A stretch of 64,000 nt of DNA. It comes from Alphaproteobacteria bacterium AO1-B (lineage in GTDB: Bacteria; Pseudomonadota; Alphaproteobacteria; Rhizobiales; Stappiaceae). The notes beneath the pieces were generated by a model. That model saw only the letters and a list, made by a program, of their open reading frames with translations, was not told the origin of the DNA and did not search any database. Positions 47,219 to 56,222 of this stretch are shown here, piece after piece (position 1 is the stretch's first letter; every line of letters starts with the position of its first letter). Made by a program: the position numbers and the translations under genes. The stretch lies in the NCBI GenBank assembly GCA_001890945.1, contig MLAX01000003.1, positions 186,001 to 250,000 of the forward strand. Direction: 5' to 3'.

Positions 47219-47947
47219 TCACACCGGCCCCGCTATGCCGCGGCGGGCACGTTTTTCGATGATGGCGATGACGCGGTTCGAAACCAGCGTCAGTGTCAGG
47301 TACATGAGACCGGCTGCGCAGAAAAACAGCATATAGGCCTTGGTGCTGCCCGCAGCCTGGCGGGTGACCAGCGTCAGTTCGCTGAAGCCGACGACGGCCA
47401 GCAAGGCGGTGTCCTTGGTGGCGATCAGCCAGAGATTGGAGAGCCCCGGAATGGCGTAGGGCAGCATGGCGGGCAGGGTGATGCGGCGCAGCGTTTTCAA
47501 CGGTGACATGCCATAGGCGCGCGCGGCTTCGATTTGCCCCGGCGGCACAGCCTTGATGGCACCACGCAAGACTTCCGTTTGGTAGGCGCCTTGAACAACA
47601 CCAATCACGAAAATCCCGGCGGCAAGACCGCTGATGTCGACACGTGGCAGGCCGACAAGGCCGAGGAGTGCGTTCACTGCATCTGTGCCGGCGTAGTAGA
47701 GCAGCAGGATGAGAACCAGTTCCGGCACCGCCCGGATCACTGTGGTGTAGACTTCAAGAAGATCCCGGAGGATCGGGCCGCCATAGAGTTTGCCAAAGGC
47801 GCCTGCAATCCCGATCATGAGACCGAGCGTGAACCCGCCGACAGCGAGTTGCAAAGAGGCGGCAAAGCCTTCCAGAAGCACGCCGCCCCAGCCGGGCGGA
47901 GAAAGAGCGAGAAGGTTCAGATTGAGAAATCCGGCATCAACGGCCAT
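47219..47947 (-). CDS. Polar amino-acid ABC transporter permease (HisQ/ArtQ-type)
   Basis: A 242-residue permease with five helices and the conserved EVLRGAIKAVPPGQIEAARA loop that contacts the ATPase. It is separated by one base from its partner permease and lies 77 bp after the binding-protein gene, with a GC-rich hairpin in the gap that may lower expression of the permeases relative to the binding protein. Confidence 0.92.
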   Translation of the reverse strand: MAVDAGFLNLNLLALSPPGWGGVLLEGFAASLQLAVGGFTLGLMIGIAGAFGKLYGGPILRDLLEVYTTVIRAVPELVLILLLYYAGTDAVNALLGLVGLPRVDISGLAAGIFVIGVVQGAYQTEVLRGAIKAVPPGQIEAARAYGMSPLKTLRRITLPAMLPYAIPGLSNLWLIATKDTALLAVVGFSELTLVTRQAAGSTKAYMLFFCAAGLMYLTLTLVSNRVIAIIEKRARRGIAGPV

Positions 47948-47979
47948 AGGCGGCAGGCAACCTTTTCAAAAGGAGAGGG

Positions 47980-48005
47980 CCGCCGGCGCAAGTGCGCGCC
48001 GGCGG
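47980..48005 (-). other. Intercistronic GC hairpin after the binding-protein gene
   Basis: CCGCCGGCGC (47980-47989) pairs perfectly with GCGCCGGCGG (47996-48005). It lies 19 bp past the stop of the binding-protein gene, without a T-run. Such hairpins commonly protect the 3' end of binding-protein mRNA and reduce read-through, explaining excess binding protein over permease. Confidence 0.6.
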
Positions 48006-48024
48006 AAGAGCGGAAGGCTGGCCA

Positions 48025-48804
48025 TTAACCGCCGTAGATGTCGAAGTCGAAGTACTCCTTGGAGAACTCTTCGTATGTGCCGTTGACGCGGATCGCGGCA
48101 ATTGCTGCGTTGATCTTTTCTTTCAGCTCATCTTCGCCCTTGCGCAGGCCAACGCCCACACCGGCGCCGAGAATGGCCGGATCATCAGCCACATTGCCCT
48201 TGTATTCGCAGCATGCGCCTGCGTCAGACTTCAAGAATGCGTCAAGAGCGATGGCGTCTGCCTGAACCGCATCGACCCGGCCGGCTGCCAGATCCTGATT
48301 GGCTTCGTCCTGTGTCTGGTACTGCTTGATGTCGTCAGCGGTCGGAGCGAAATACTTGTCCGCGTAGGCCGCATGGATTGTGGAGACCTGAACGCCAAGG
48401 ATCTTGCCGGACAGACCTTCCGGCGTTGCTTCGAAATCGTCACCCTTGGCGCCGATGATGCTGGTCGGCGTGTTGTAATACTTGTCGGAGAAGTCGATGG
48501 TTTTCAGACGTTCTTCGGTGATCGACATGGAGCCGACGATCATGTCGATCTTGCCGGAAGTGAGCGCTGGGATGATGCCGTCCCAGGCAACCGGGGTGAT
48601 GACACAATTGAGCTTTGCTTCCGCGCAGATTGCTTCCATGAATTCGACTTCCCAACCGACCCAATTGCCGCTGGCATCCGGGGAGGTGAACGGCGGGTAC
48701 GGTTCTGCAGCAACGCCGACTTTGACATCTTGCGCCTGGGCGCCGGAAATTGCTGCAACGCTCACCGCGGTTGCCACAAAAGCTGCTTTGATCATGTGTT
48801 TCAT
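48025..48804 (-). CDS. Polar (basic) amino-acid ABC transporter substrate-binding protein
   Basis: A 259-residue periplasmic binding protein with signal peptide AAFVATAVSVAAISGAQA (cleavage near residue 24) and the fold typical of the lysine/arginine/ornithine/octopine group (VGVAAEPYPPFTSPDASGNW, then WDGIIPALTSGKIDMIVGSM). The ligand is probably a cationic amino acid, judged by the family and the aru-type genes across the divergent promoter; the binding pocket was not modelled. A 165-bp gap separates it from the ATPase gene. Confidence 0.9.
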   Translation of the reverse strand: MKHMIKAAFVATAVSVAAISGAQAQDVKVGVAAEPYPPFTSPDASGNWVGWEVEFMEAICAEAKLNCVITPVAWDGIIPALTSGKIDMIVGSMSITEERLKTIDFSDKYYNTPTSIIGAKGDDFEATPEGLSGKILGVQVSTIHAAYADKYFAPTADDIKQYQTQDEANQDLAAGRVDAVQADAIALDAFLKSDAGACCEYKGNVADDPAILGAGVGVGLRKGEDELKEKINAAIAAIRVNGTYEEFSKEYFDFDIYGG

Positions 48805-48969
48805 GCTGTTCCCCTGTTTTCACTGTGTTTGCCCGATTGGTCGGGATGGTCCGCCCGCGACGAGGTGCGGGACGACCGGTCTTTGAACTTGCCGAAGACT
48901 GCCTTTTTCCTCCCGGCAAGGCTTCGACACTCTGGTTGCCGGCTCACGGTGTGGCCGTGAGTATCCGGC

Positions 48970-49743
48970 CTAGTGGACCGAACTGATGAATTGTCTCAGT
49001 CTCTCCGATTTCGGGTCGCCAAAGACCTGGTCTGGCGGTCCCTGTTCCTCGATGATGCCGTTGTGCAAAAAGATCACGTGGCTTGCGACGTCGCGTGCGA
49101 ACTTCATCTCGTGTGTCACGAGGACCATGGTTCTGTTTTCTTTCGCCAAGTCTCCGATCACACTGAGCACTTCCCCGACCAGTTCGGGATCGAGCGCGGA
49201 CGTGGGTTCGTCAAAGAGAAGCGCCAGCGGCTGGACAGCCAGGGCGCGGGCAATTGCTGCGCGTTGCTGCTGGCCGCCCGACAAGAAGGCCGGATAGACA
49301 TCCTGCTTCTCGTGCAACCCGACCCGGCGCAACAACGTTTCGGCGATTTCGACCGCCTCATCCCGTTTCATGCCGAGCACGTGGACCGGCACTTCAATGA
49401 CGTTTTGCAGCACCGTCATGTGTTGCCACAGATTGAAGCTTTGAAAGACCATGGCCAGCTGACTGCGGATGCGCTCGATTTGTTTCCGGTCCGCCGGGCG
49501 CAAGCCATGATGACCGTCGTCTTTCAGGGCGATGGCTTCGCCATGTATTGTCACGGATCCGGCACTTGGAAGTTCGAGCATGTTGATGCATCGAAGGAAG
49601 GTGGATTTGCCGGAGCCTGACCCGCCAATGATGGCGATGACGTCTCCTTTGTTGGCCGTCATCGAGACCCCCTTAAGAACCTCGAGAGGTCCAAAACGCT
49701 TAAAGAGGTCTCGCACCTCTATGGCTGGCGCCACATCTTCCAT
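48970..49743 (-). CDS. Polar amino-acid ABC transporter ATPase (HisP/ArtP/OccP-type)
   Basis: A 257-residue ATPase with Walker A GGSGSGKST, Q-loop VFQSFNLW, signature LSGGQQQRAA, Walker B LLFDEPTSALD and switch histidine VLVTHEM, so both sites of the homodimer should work. It is the first gene of the minus-strand transport operon and is divergent from the TetR gene. The inserted segment DDGHHGLRPADRKQIERIR is the usual feature of amino-acid ATPases. Confidence 0.94.
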   Translation of the reverse strand: MEDVAPAIEVRDLFKRFGPLEVLKGVSMTANKGDVIAIIGGSGSGKSTFLRCINMLELPSAGSVTIHGEAIALKDDGHHGLRPADRKQIERIRSQLAMVFQSFNLWQHMTVLQNVIEVPVHVLGMKRDEAVEIAETLLRRVGLHEKQDVYPAFLSGGQQQRAAIARALAVQPLALLFDEPTSALDPELVGEVLSVIGDLAKENRTMVLVTHEMKFARDVASHVIFLHNGIIEEQGPPDQVFGDPKSERLRQFISSVH

Positions 49744-50083
49744 TCTTCCGCCATTGCCCAGCTAAACTGCCAGAGCTGTTGGTGTTTTTGTCCCCGCTGG
49801 CTTGTTGTTGTTTCCGGGATAGCGCCAGCTGACTGCCCGGTCATTCCAAGAAGCTTTGCATCGGCTCAGAAATTATTCAAGTGTATAATTTGGGCTTGTG
49901 TGCTTATTATTCAGTCGTATAGTAAGCCGGAATCTGAGCGCATGAATGGCGCGCTTACGCTCCCATGAATGGGCGGCGGCATAAGAAACGGGAGGCGTGA
50001 GGTGCAATGAGTGCGACGTTTACAGCCGCTTGTCTCCTGCAAGATGAAGACCCGGTTTTGACCATTATCGAACGGGTGGCGAG
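49744..50083. promoter_or_regulatory. Divergent control region of the transporter and TetR operons
   Basis: 340 bp with an AT-rich core at 49868-49925. It contains dyad-like sequences such as ATTAT...ATAAT (around 49870-49888) and CTTATTA...TAGTAAG (around 49900-49925), suitable for promoters and a TetR operator. The repeats are imperfect, so the site is approximate. No gene or strong hairpin is seen. Confidence 0.4.
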
Positions 50084-50728
50084 ATGACCCGTCGGTCGTT
50101 CCATAGAGCGCCGGAAGCCGAGCGCCGCCAAGATCTGATCACCGCAACACTGGACTGTATTTCCGAGCTTGGATTGCAAGGCGCAACCGTGCGCGAAGTG
50201 GCAACTCGGGCTGGTGTGACGCCTGGTCTCATCCGCCACTACTTCTCCAGCAAAGATCAGATGCTGCAGGCCGCCTATCGCGAAGTCATGACCGGCATGA
50301 CGTCAAAGGTCGCCGACGCTGCCGACAAGGGGCAATCGAGCGCCCGGGCCCGGTTGCATGACTTCATTGTTGCGAACCTGACGCCGCCGGTCGCCGACGG
50401 CCGTGCTCTGTCACTCTGGGCGGCCTTCATCAGTCATGTGCGGGTCGACCCGGACTTTGCCGAGATTCACCGGGAGAGCTATCTGGCGTTCCGGTCTGTG
50501 CTTGAAGCGCTCGTGGCCGATGTTCTCACGGAAGCCGGGCAAGCGGCGGATACCAAGCGATGTCAAGAGCTTGCCATCGCGATCAACGGCGTGATCGACG
50601 GCTTGTGGCTGGAAGGCACGCTGGTAGGCGATCTCTTCTCCGAAACACCTTTGCCGGGCATTGCTGTCCGGTCTGTGGAAGTCCTTTTGGGCGGCATTTC
50701 TCTTGCTGCTGACACTCAACAAACCTGA
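50084..50728 (+). CDS. TetR-family (BetI-like) transcriptional regulator
   Basis: A 214-residue repressor. The N-terminal HTH is RRQDLITATLDCISELGLQG with VREVATRAGVTPGLIRHYFS, and a helical ligand domain of BetI-like type follows. ATG 50084 is the start. It precedes the aminotransferase gene by 10 bp and faces the ABC operon, so it probably controls both halves of the arginine-type locus in response to the substrate or an intermediate. Confidence 0.9.
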   Translation: MTRRSFHRAPEAERRQDLITATLDCISELGLQGATVREVATRAGVTPGLIRHYFSSKDQMLQAAYREVMTGMTSKVADAADKGQSSARARLHDFIVANLTPPVADGRALSLWAAFISHVRVDPDFAEIHRESYLAFRSVLEALVADVLTEAGQAADTKRCQELAIAINGVIDGLWLEGTLVGDLFSETPLPGIAVRSVEVLLGGISLAADTQQT

Positions 50729-50738
50729 GAGACCGACT

Positions 50739-51935
50739 ATGCGTTATGCGTCGATCACCGACCGGTTGACCCATTTGGGATCCGGGAAATGGACAGTTCA
50801 TCTGAAGGCCCGCGAGATGATGGATGCGGGTACACCGGTGATCGAGCTGACGATTGGCGAGCCGGACATCATGCCTGACAAAGCGCTCCTGGATGAAGCT
50901 GAACGGTCGATGCGGGCTGGCCGGATCCGGTATTCGAACGGGCGCGGTGAACCGAAGATCGTGGCTGCTTTGGTAGAAAAATACCGGCAGCGTCGGCCAA
51001 GCGTTACGGAGCGCAACATCCTGTGTTTTCCGGGAACGCAGACAGCGCTTTTTGCGGTGATGCTCGGTCTTGTTGAGGGCGGGGATGCGGTGCTCGTGCC
51101 GGATCCCTACTATGCGACCTATGAAGGCGTCATTGCTGCGACGGGCGCGGCTATGGTGCCGGTCCCTTTGCGTCCGGAAAACGGGTTTCACCTTAAGCCG
51201 GAAGACCTTGAAGCGGCCGTAACCCCCAATGCCCGAGTGCTGCTTCTCAATACGCCCCACAATCCGACCGGTGCGGCACTGACCGCAGATGAAATTGCTG
51301 CAATTGGCGAGGTTTGCCAGCGTCATGATCTCTGGATCGTCTGTGACGAGGTCTATGAAAAGCTGATCTTTGAGCGCACCTTTGCTTCGCCCTTCGACAT
51401 TGAGGCTCTGCAGGAACGAACGATTGCTGTTTCGTCGATTTCCAAGTCCCACGCAGCGCCCGGCTTCCGGTCTGGATGGGCGGTTGGCCCGGAAGAATTC
51501 TGCGACCGGTTGCTTGCAGTCTCCGAAACCATGCTCTTTGGCGGGCAACCGTTCATTGCGGATATGACGGCGATGGCCGTTTCCGGTGAGTTTGATACCG
51601 CTGAACGCATGCGGGAGAGCTACCAGCGGCGTGCCGAGATTTTGATGGAACATCTTGGCGGCCATGGTGCCTTGCGTCCCATGATGCCGGAAGCGGGCAT
51701 GTTTCTGCTGGTTGATGTCAGTGGCACCGAGCTGGATGGTGAAACGTTTGCAACGCGCCTTCTGGAAGAAAAACACGTTGCCGTCATGCCAGGCGCCTCG
51801 TTTGGCGAACAGGCGGCCGGGTTCATTCGCCTGTCATTGACGGTCGCAGATGACACCTTGCGGGAAGCGGCCACGAAGATCGCGGCGTTCGCGGACGAGC
51901 TGGCGGAGAATGCGGGATCGAAGAAATGGGCGTAG
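50739..51935 (+). CDS. aruH: PLP aminotransferase, AruH-like (arginine:pyruvate transaminase)
   Basis: A 398-residue fold-type I aminotransferase. The PLP-binding lysine is in SSISKSHAAPGFRSGWAVG, and NTPHNPTGA and WIVCDEVYEKL supply the cofactor contacts. The opening (MRYASITDRL) and overall motif order resemble AruH, which converts L-arginine and pyruvate to 2-ketoarginine and alanine. Specificity is inferred from the next gene, which resembles the enzyme for the following step. ATG 50739 has GAGAG upstream, and the stop overlaps the next start by 10 bp. Confidence 0.8.
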   Translation: MRYASITDRLTHLGSGKWTVHLKAREMMDAGTPVIELTIGEPDIMPDKALLDEAERSMRAGRIRYSNGRGEPKIVAALVEKYRQRRPSVTERNILCFPGTQTALFAVMLGLVEGGDAVLVPDPYYATYEGVIAATGAAMVPVPLRPENGFHLKPEDLEAAVTPNARVLLLNTPHNPTGAALTADEIAAIGEVCQRHDLWIVCDEVYEKLIFERTFASPFDIEALQERTIAVSSISKSHAAPGFRSGWAVGPEEFCDRLLAVSETMLFGGQPFIADMTAMAVSGEFDTAERMRESYQRRAEILMEHLGGHGALRPMMPEAGMFLLVDVSGTELDGETFATRLLEEKHVAVMPGASFGEQAAGFIRLSLTVADDTLREAATKIAAFADELAENAGSKKWA

Positions 51936-53539
51936 TTGAGAAAACTGTTGGTGAAGCCCTGATTGACCTTCTCGAGATCAACGGCGTTCAAACCGTCTTT
52001 GGCATTCCAGGTGTTCATACGGTTGAGCTTTATCGCGGATTGGCTTCGTCTCCCATCCGTCACATCACCCCTCGGCATGAGCAAGGGGCTGGCTTCATGG
52101 CCGACGGGTATGCGCGTGTGACCGGCAAGCCCGGCGTTGCTCTGGTGATCACAGGACCGGGACTGACGAACACGATCACCGCGATGGCGCAGGCCTATCA
52201 GGATTCGATCCCCATGCTGGTGATCTCCGGTGTGAACGCGCGGGACAGTCTCGGCCATGGCCGCGGCATGTTGCATGAATTGCCCGATCAGCGGGCCATG
52301 ATGGCAACACTGGCCGTCATGTCGCACACGCTGCTTGACCCAAACGATCTTCCATCTGTGATGGAGCGGGCCTTTTCTGTTCTGAAATCCCGTCGGCCAG
52401 GTCCGGTTCACATCGAGATCCCGACCGATGTGATGCCGCAGAAGATCGCAATGGAAGCCTGGAAACCGGTCATCGCCAGCGGCCCACGAGGAGCTGCAGC
52501 AGAAGTCACTGACCTCGCGGCCAAGTGCCGGTCGGCGAAACGGCCCGTGATCCTGTGTGGTGGTGGATCGATCTCGGCAGCGCAAGAGATTCAACAACTT
52601 GCCGAGACCTTGTATGCGCCATTGGTGACGACGGTGAACGCAAGAGGCATGTTTGCGGGCCATCCGCTGTCGGTTCCGGCAAGCCCGAGCTTGAAGGCCG
52701 TCCGCGCGCTTGTGTCGGACGCCGATCTGGTGATCGCGCTTGGCACGCAGATGGGTCAGACCGATTACGACATGTATGCCGATAACGGCTTCCCGGAACT
52801 TGAAAACCTGGTACGGGTCGACATCGATCCCGATCAGCTGGCCCGAGGACCATCAGCTGCGCTTTCGATCCTCTCCACTGTTGATCAGCTGGTGGCAGAT
52901 CTGCTGGCCGCTCTTCACGATCACACCGGACGTGGTGATGGCGCGGCGCGGGCAAAATCCTGCCGCGAAGAGACCTTTGCCGCCCTCACTCCCAAGATGA
53001 AGGCAGAGATCGCGGTTCTTGAGACCATTCGCGATACGCTGCCGGGCTGCATCATCGTCGGTGATTCCACACAAGCCATCTATTCCGGCAATCTTTACTT
53101 CGAAGCTGGACAGCCGAAGGGCTGGTTCAATGCCGCCACCGGCTTTGGCGCCCTTGGCTATGGTCCACCTGCCGCGGTGGGGGCGAGCCTTGGGGCTCCT
53201 GAAGTTCCGGTCGTTTGTATTGTTGGCGACGGTGGATTTCAGTTTTCGCTTGCCGAGATCGGGTCGGCAAAAGACTGTGGGGCGAATGTCATTTTCCTCG
53301 TCTGGAACAATGACGGATACGGTGAGATCCGCACCTTTATGGAGGACAGCGGGATTGAACCGGAGGGGGTGACGCCATCCGCCCCGGATTTTCTGAAAAT
53401 CGCGGAAGGCTATGGCTTGCCGTCAATCCGATTGGCGGATGTTTCGCAGCTCAATGATGCGCTGACCGATATGGCCAGGACATCCGGTCCGGCACTTATT
53501 GAAATTCATGAAATTGAGACCCGGGGCGCCACCGCATAG
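51926..53539 (+). CDS. aruI: Thiamine-diphosphate decarboxylase, AruI-like (5-guanidino-2-oxopentanoate decarboxylase)
   Basis: A 537-residue ThDP enzyme. The catalytic glutamate is in [20 protein letters not shown] and the ThDP/Mg motif runs from [13 protein letters not shown] to [10 protein letters not shown]. The N-terminus ([19 protein letters not shown]) and the C-terminal half match AruI-type 2-ketoarginine decarboxylases rather than acetolactate synthase; no regulatory subunit gene follows. It would make 4-guanidinobutanal. The dehydrogenase and guanidinobutyrase for later steps are not in the window. It is coupled by a 10-bp overlap to the transaminase gene. Confidence 0.78.
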   Translation: MGVVEKTVGEALIDLLEINGVQTVFGIPGVHTVELYRGLASSPIRHITPRHEQGAGFMADGYARVTGKPGVALVITGPGLTNTITAMAQAYQDSIPMLVISGVNARDSLGHGRGMLHELPDQRAMMATLAVMSHTLLDPNDLPSVMERAFSVLKSRRPGPVHIEIPTDVMPQKIAMEAWKPVIASGPRGAAAEVTDLAAKCRSAKRPVILCGGGSISAAQEIQQLAETLYAPLVTTVNARGMFAGHPLSVPASPSLKAVRALVSDADLVIALGTQMGQTDYDMYADNGFPELENLVRVDIDPDQLARGPSAALSILSTVDQLVADLLAALHDHTGRGDGAARAKSCREETFAALTPKMKAEIAVLETIRDTLPGCIIVGDSTQAIYSGNLYFEAGQPKGWFNAATGFGALGYGPPAAVGASLGAPEVPVVCIVGDGGFQFSLAEIGSAKDCGANVIFLVWNNDGYGEIRTFMEDSGIEPEGVTPSAPDFLKIAEGYGLPSIRLADVSQLNDALTDMARTSGPALIEIHEIETRGATA

Positions 53540-53551
53540 GCGCCCCTTTTT
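53523..53551 (+). terminator. Intrinsic terminator overlapping the aruI-like stop codon
   Basis: GGGGCGCC (53523-53530) pairs with GGCGCCCC (53539-53546), then T5. The stop codon TAG (53537-53539) lies in the loop and the first base of the right arm, an unusually tight arrangement. Confidence 0.8.
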
Positions 53552-54058
53552 GCTCAACTGAGACAGGTCACACTTTACTTGCTCAAGCTGTTCTCCTGAA
53601 GCGTTCCGCATGCGTCAAGTTCTTATTTCTAAAGTGTAATTCGTTAGTCTAATAGACTTACGAAGCCCCTACTGAAGTATGGGCCTACGTAAGTAGTCTT
53701 GAGTATATTTTGCGTATCGATAGAAAACTAAACTCGCATTCCAGTGAAGTTCGGTGACGATCGTCACGATAGGTCAATAAGCAGTATGAACCCCGTTTTG
53801 AACGGGGTCACAGATTGAGGTCTAGGGAAGGGGGTTCCTCGGCCAAGTGCTGAGTGCGTGCCAAATGGAGAAAATCGGTTGTAAATAGTCATGGTACAGC
53901 TTTCCCGGACATCTCCGGAAATCGCTGTGTTCAAGGCCCAGCCGCTCCACCGCCAGCATCCAGCATCCAGGCTCAAGGTTCCAATTCAAAACACGCGATT
54001 GAGGCGCCGCGTTCGCCGGGGCGTTTGAACCTTAACAGGATCAAGTGGAGGAGACTGT
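53552..54058. promoter_or_regulatory. Palindrome-rich upstream region of the DUF4212/symporter operon
   Basis: About 500 bp without a gene. It holds a 25-bp dyad at 53640-53664 (12-bp arms, one mismatch, TTCGTTAGTCTA...). Overlapping it is a nested dyad at 53657-53695, with ACTTACG/CGTAAGT enclosing a near-palindromic GCCCCTACTGAAGTATGGGC. There is also a hairpin ACCCCGTT/AACGGGGT at 53790-53808 without a T-run. These suggest one or more regulator sites or a structured leader for the transport operon that starts at 54059. Confidence 0.45.
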
Positions 54059-54319
54059 ATGTCCGAAAACTCATCCAACAACGAATATTGGTCCGCCAAT
54101 ATGCGCATCATCAAGATCAGCCTCGTCATCTGGGCGCTGGTCTCTTTCGGGTTTGGCATTTTGCTGCGCCCGCTGCTGAGCGGCATTCCCGTCGGCGGCA
54201 CCGATCTGGGCTTCTGGTTTGCCCAGCAGGGTTCCATCCTCGTGTTCCTCGGGCTGATCTTCTTTTACGCCTGGCGCATGAACCAGCTCGATCGCGAGCA
54301 TGGTGTGGACGAAGAATAA
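54059..54319 (+). CDS. DUF4212 small subunit of sodium:solute symporter
   Basis: An 86-residue membrane protein with two helices (about residues 17-40 and 51-72). The intervening loop GIPVGGTDLGFWFAQQGSI is characteristic of the DUF4212 family that accompanies VC_2705-type symporters, analogous to YjcH with ActP. ATG 54059 has GGAGGAGA upstream. It ends 14 bp before the symporter start, so the two are co-expressed. Confidence 0.9.
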   Translation: MSENSSNNEYWSANMRIIKISLVIWALVSFGFGILLRPLLSGIPVGGTDLGFWFAQQGSILVFLGLIFFYAWRMNQLDREHGVDEE

Positions 54320-54333
54320 GGGCGGCCTGAGAT

Positions 54334-56118
54334 ATGGATCAGTTTACGATAAATCTGCTGTTTGTGGGTGGCTCTTTCGCCCTCTACATCGGCATCGCGA
54401 TCTGGGCCCGCGCAGGGTCTACATCTGAATTCTACGCCGCTGGCCGCGGTGTTCACCCGGTCACCAACGGAATGGCGACCGCAGCGGACTGGATGTCAGC
54501 TGCCTCGTTCATTTCCATGGCAGGCCTCATCGCCTTTACCGGCTACGACAACTCTTCGTTCCTGATGGGCTGGACCGGCGGCTACGTGCTGTTGGCGTTG
54601 CTGCTTGCGCCTTACCTTCGTAAGTTCGGCAAGTTCACGGTGTCCGAATTCATCGGGGACCGGTTCTACAGCCAGACGGCCCGTATCGTTGCCGTTGTCT
54701 GCCTGATCGTTGCCTCGACAACCTACGTTATCGGTCAGATGACCGGCGTTGGGGTTGCCTTTGGCCGCTTCCTGGAAGTTGACAACACAACCGGTCTTCT
54801 GATCGGCGCGTGTGTGGTTTTCGCTTACGCGGTTTTCGGGGGCATGAAGGGCGTGACCTACACGCAGGTGGCTCAGTACTGCGTTTTGATCACGGCTTAC
54901 ACCATCCCGGCGATCTTCATTTCGCTGCAGTTGACCGGCAACCCGATCCCGGGTCTGGGTCTCTTCGGCAATGATGTTGCCAGCGGTGTGCCGCTGCTTG
55001 CCAAGCTGGACCAGGTGGTTACGGAACTTGGCTTTGCGTCCTACACGGCTCACCATGCCAACACGCTGAACATGGTTCTCTTCACCCTGTCCCTGATGAT
55101 CGGTACCGCGGGCCTGCCGCACGTGATCATGCGCTTCTTCACGGTTCCGAAGGTTTCCGATGCGCGCTGGTCTGCCGGTTGGACGCTTGTCTTCATTGCG
55201 CTTCTTTATCTGACAGCTCCGGCTGTGGGTGCGATGGCGCGTCTCAACATCACCGAAATGATGTGGCCGAATGGCGGTATCAATGGCGGCGCTGTTGCTG
55301 TGGAGCAGATCGAAAACGACTCGAAGTACGACTGGATGTCGACGTGGCAGAAAACCGGTCTTCTGGACTGGGAAGACAAGAACGGCGACGGCAAGATCCA
55401 GTACTACAACGACAAGAATGCTGATCTGCAAGCAGTTGCTGCGGAAAAGGGCTGGGAAGGCAACGAGCTGACCAAGTTCAACCGCGACATCCTTGTTCTT
55501 GCAAATCCGGAGATCGCCAACCTTCCGAGTTGGGTGATTGGTCTGGTGGCCGCGGGTGGTCTGGCAGCAGCGCTCTCGACGGCGGCCGGATTGTTGCTCG
55601 CGATCTCGTCAGCGGTCTCGCATGACTTGATCAAGGGGGCCTACAATCCAAATATCTCGGAGAAGGGCGAACTGTTGTCGGCACGAATAGCCATGGCGGT
55701 CGCGATTGTTGTGGCAACATATTTGGGCTTGAATCCACCCGGATTCGCGGCGCAGACGGTGGCCTTGGCCTTCGGGCTAGCGGCGGCCTCGATCTTCCCC
55801 GCCCTGATGATGGGCATCTTCACCAAGGTGAACAGCCGCGGTGCGGTTGCAGGGATGATCGCAGGTATCTCCGTCACGCTGATCTACATCTTCCTGCACA
55901 AGGGCTGGCTGTTCATTCCGGGCACCAACTCCTTCACAGATGCTGATCCGCTGCTCGGCCCGATCAAGTCCACGTCTTTCGGTGCAATTGGTGCCATGGT
56001 GAACTTCACCGTCGCCTACTTTGTCTCCAAGGCCTCGGATCCGATCCCGACGGAAATCGAAGAGCTCGTTCAGAGCGTTCGGATCCCCCGCGGAGCCGCG
56101 GCAGCTCAGGATCACTAA
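54334..56118 (+). CDS. Sodium:solute symporter, VC_2705/ActP-like subfamily
   Basis: A 594-residue inner-membrane transporter with about 13 helices. It has the SSS-family motifs GRGVHPVTNGMATAADWMSA and AFGGMKG-like AVFGGMKGVTYTQVAQY, and the sodium-site helix near GLPHVIMRFFTVP. It is longer than ActP because of a hydrophilic insert (about residues 310-390) holding DKNGDGKIQYYND at 348, which resembles an EF-hand calcium loop. Substrates in this group are short carboxylates such as acetate; this one is not determined. It is followed by a terminator and then signalling genes. Confidence 0.88.
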   Translation: MDQFTINLLFVGGSFALYIGIAIWARAGSTSEFYAAGRGVHPVTNGMATAADWMSAASFISMAGLIAFTGYDNSSFLMGWTGGYVLLALLLAPYLRKFGKFTVSEFIGDRFYSQTARIVAVVCLIVASTTYVIGQMTGVGVAFGRFLEVDNTTGLLIGACVVFAYAVFGGMKGVTYTQVAQYCVLITAYTIPAIFISLQLTGNPIPGLGLFGNDVASGVPLLAKLDQVVTELGFASYTAHHANTLNMVLFTLSLMIGTAGLPHVIMRFFTVPKVSDARWSAGWTLVFIALLYLTAPAVGAMARLNITEMMWPNGGINGGAVAVEQIENDSKYDWMSTWQKTGLLDWEDKNGDGKIQYYNDKNADLQAVAAEKGWEGNELTKFNRDILVLANPEIANLPSWVIGLVAAGGLAAALSTAAGLLLAISSAVSHDLIKGAYNPNISEKGELLSARIAMAVAIVVATYLGLNPPGFAAQTVALAFGLAAASIFPALMMGIFTKVNSRGAVAGMIAGISVTLIYIFLHKGWLFIPGTNSFTDADPLLGPIKSTSFGAIGAMVNFTVAYFVSKASDPIPTEIEELVQSVRIPRGAAAAQDH

Positions 56119-56165
56119 CACCTGTCCGGGCCGCTGCTTGCGGCGGCCCGTTCAGTTCCGATCTT

Positions 56166-56201
56166 GTCCTGCCCGGTTCTTACTGGGCAGGACTTTTTAT
56201 T
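56166..56201 (+). terminator. Intrinsic terminator of the symporter operon
   Basis: GTCCTGCCC (56166-56174) pairs with GGGCAGGAC (56185-56193), followed by TTTTTATT. It separates the symporter from the DUF294 gene 22 bp later, so the latter needs its own promoter or read-through. Confidence 0.88.
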
Positions 56202-56222
56202 ACCGGTTCAAAAGGCTGTGCC

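Noticed and set aside
50583-51776. 397-codon minus-strand frame opposite the aminotransferase
   Set aside because: It is antisense to a clear PLP enzyme and has no start signal or domain.
51926-53539. Acetolactate synthase large subunit as identity of the ThDP enzyme
   Set aside because: No small regulatory subunit follows, the sequence matches AruI-type enzymes better, and it is coupled to an AruH-like transaminase.
54496-55431. 311-codon minus-strand frame opposite the symporter
   Set aside because: The sequence is hydrophilic, low-complexity and antisense to a conserved membrane protein.
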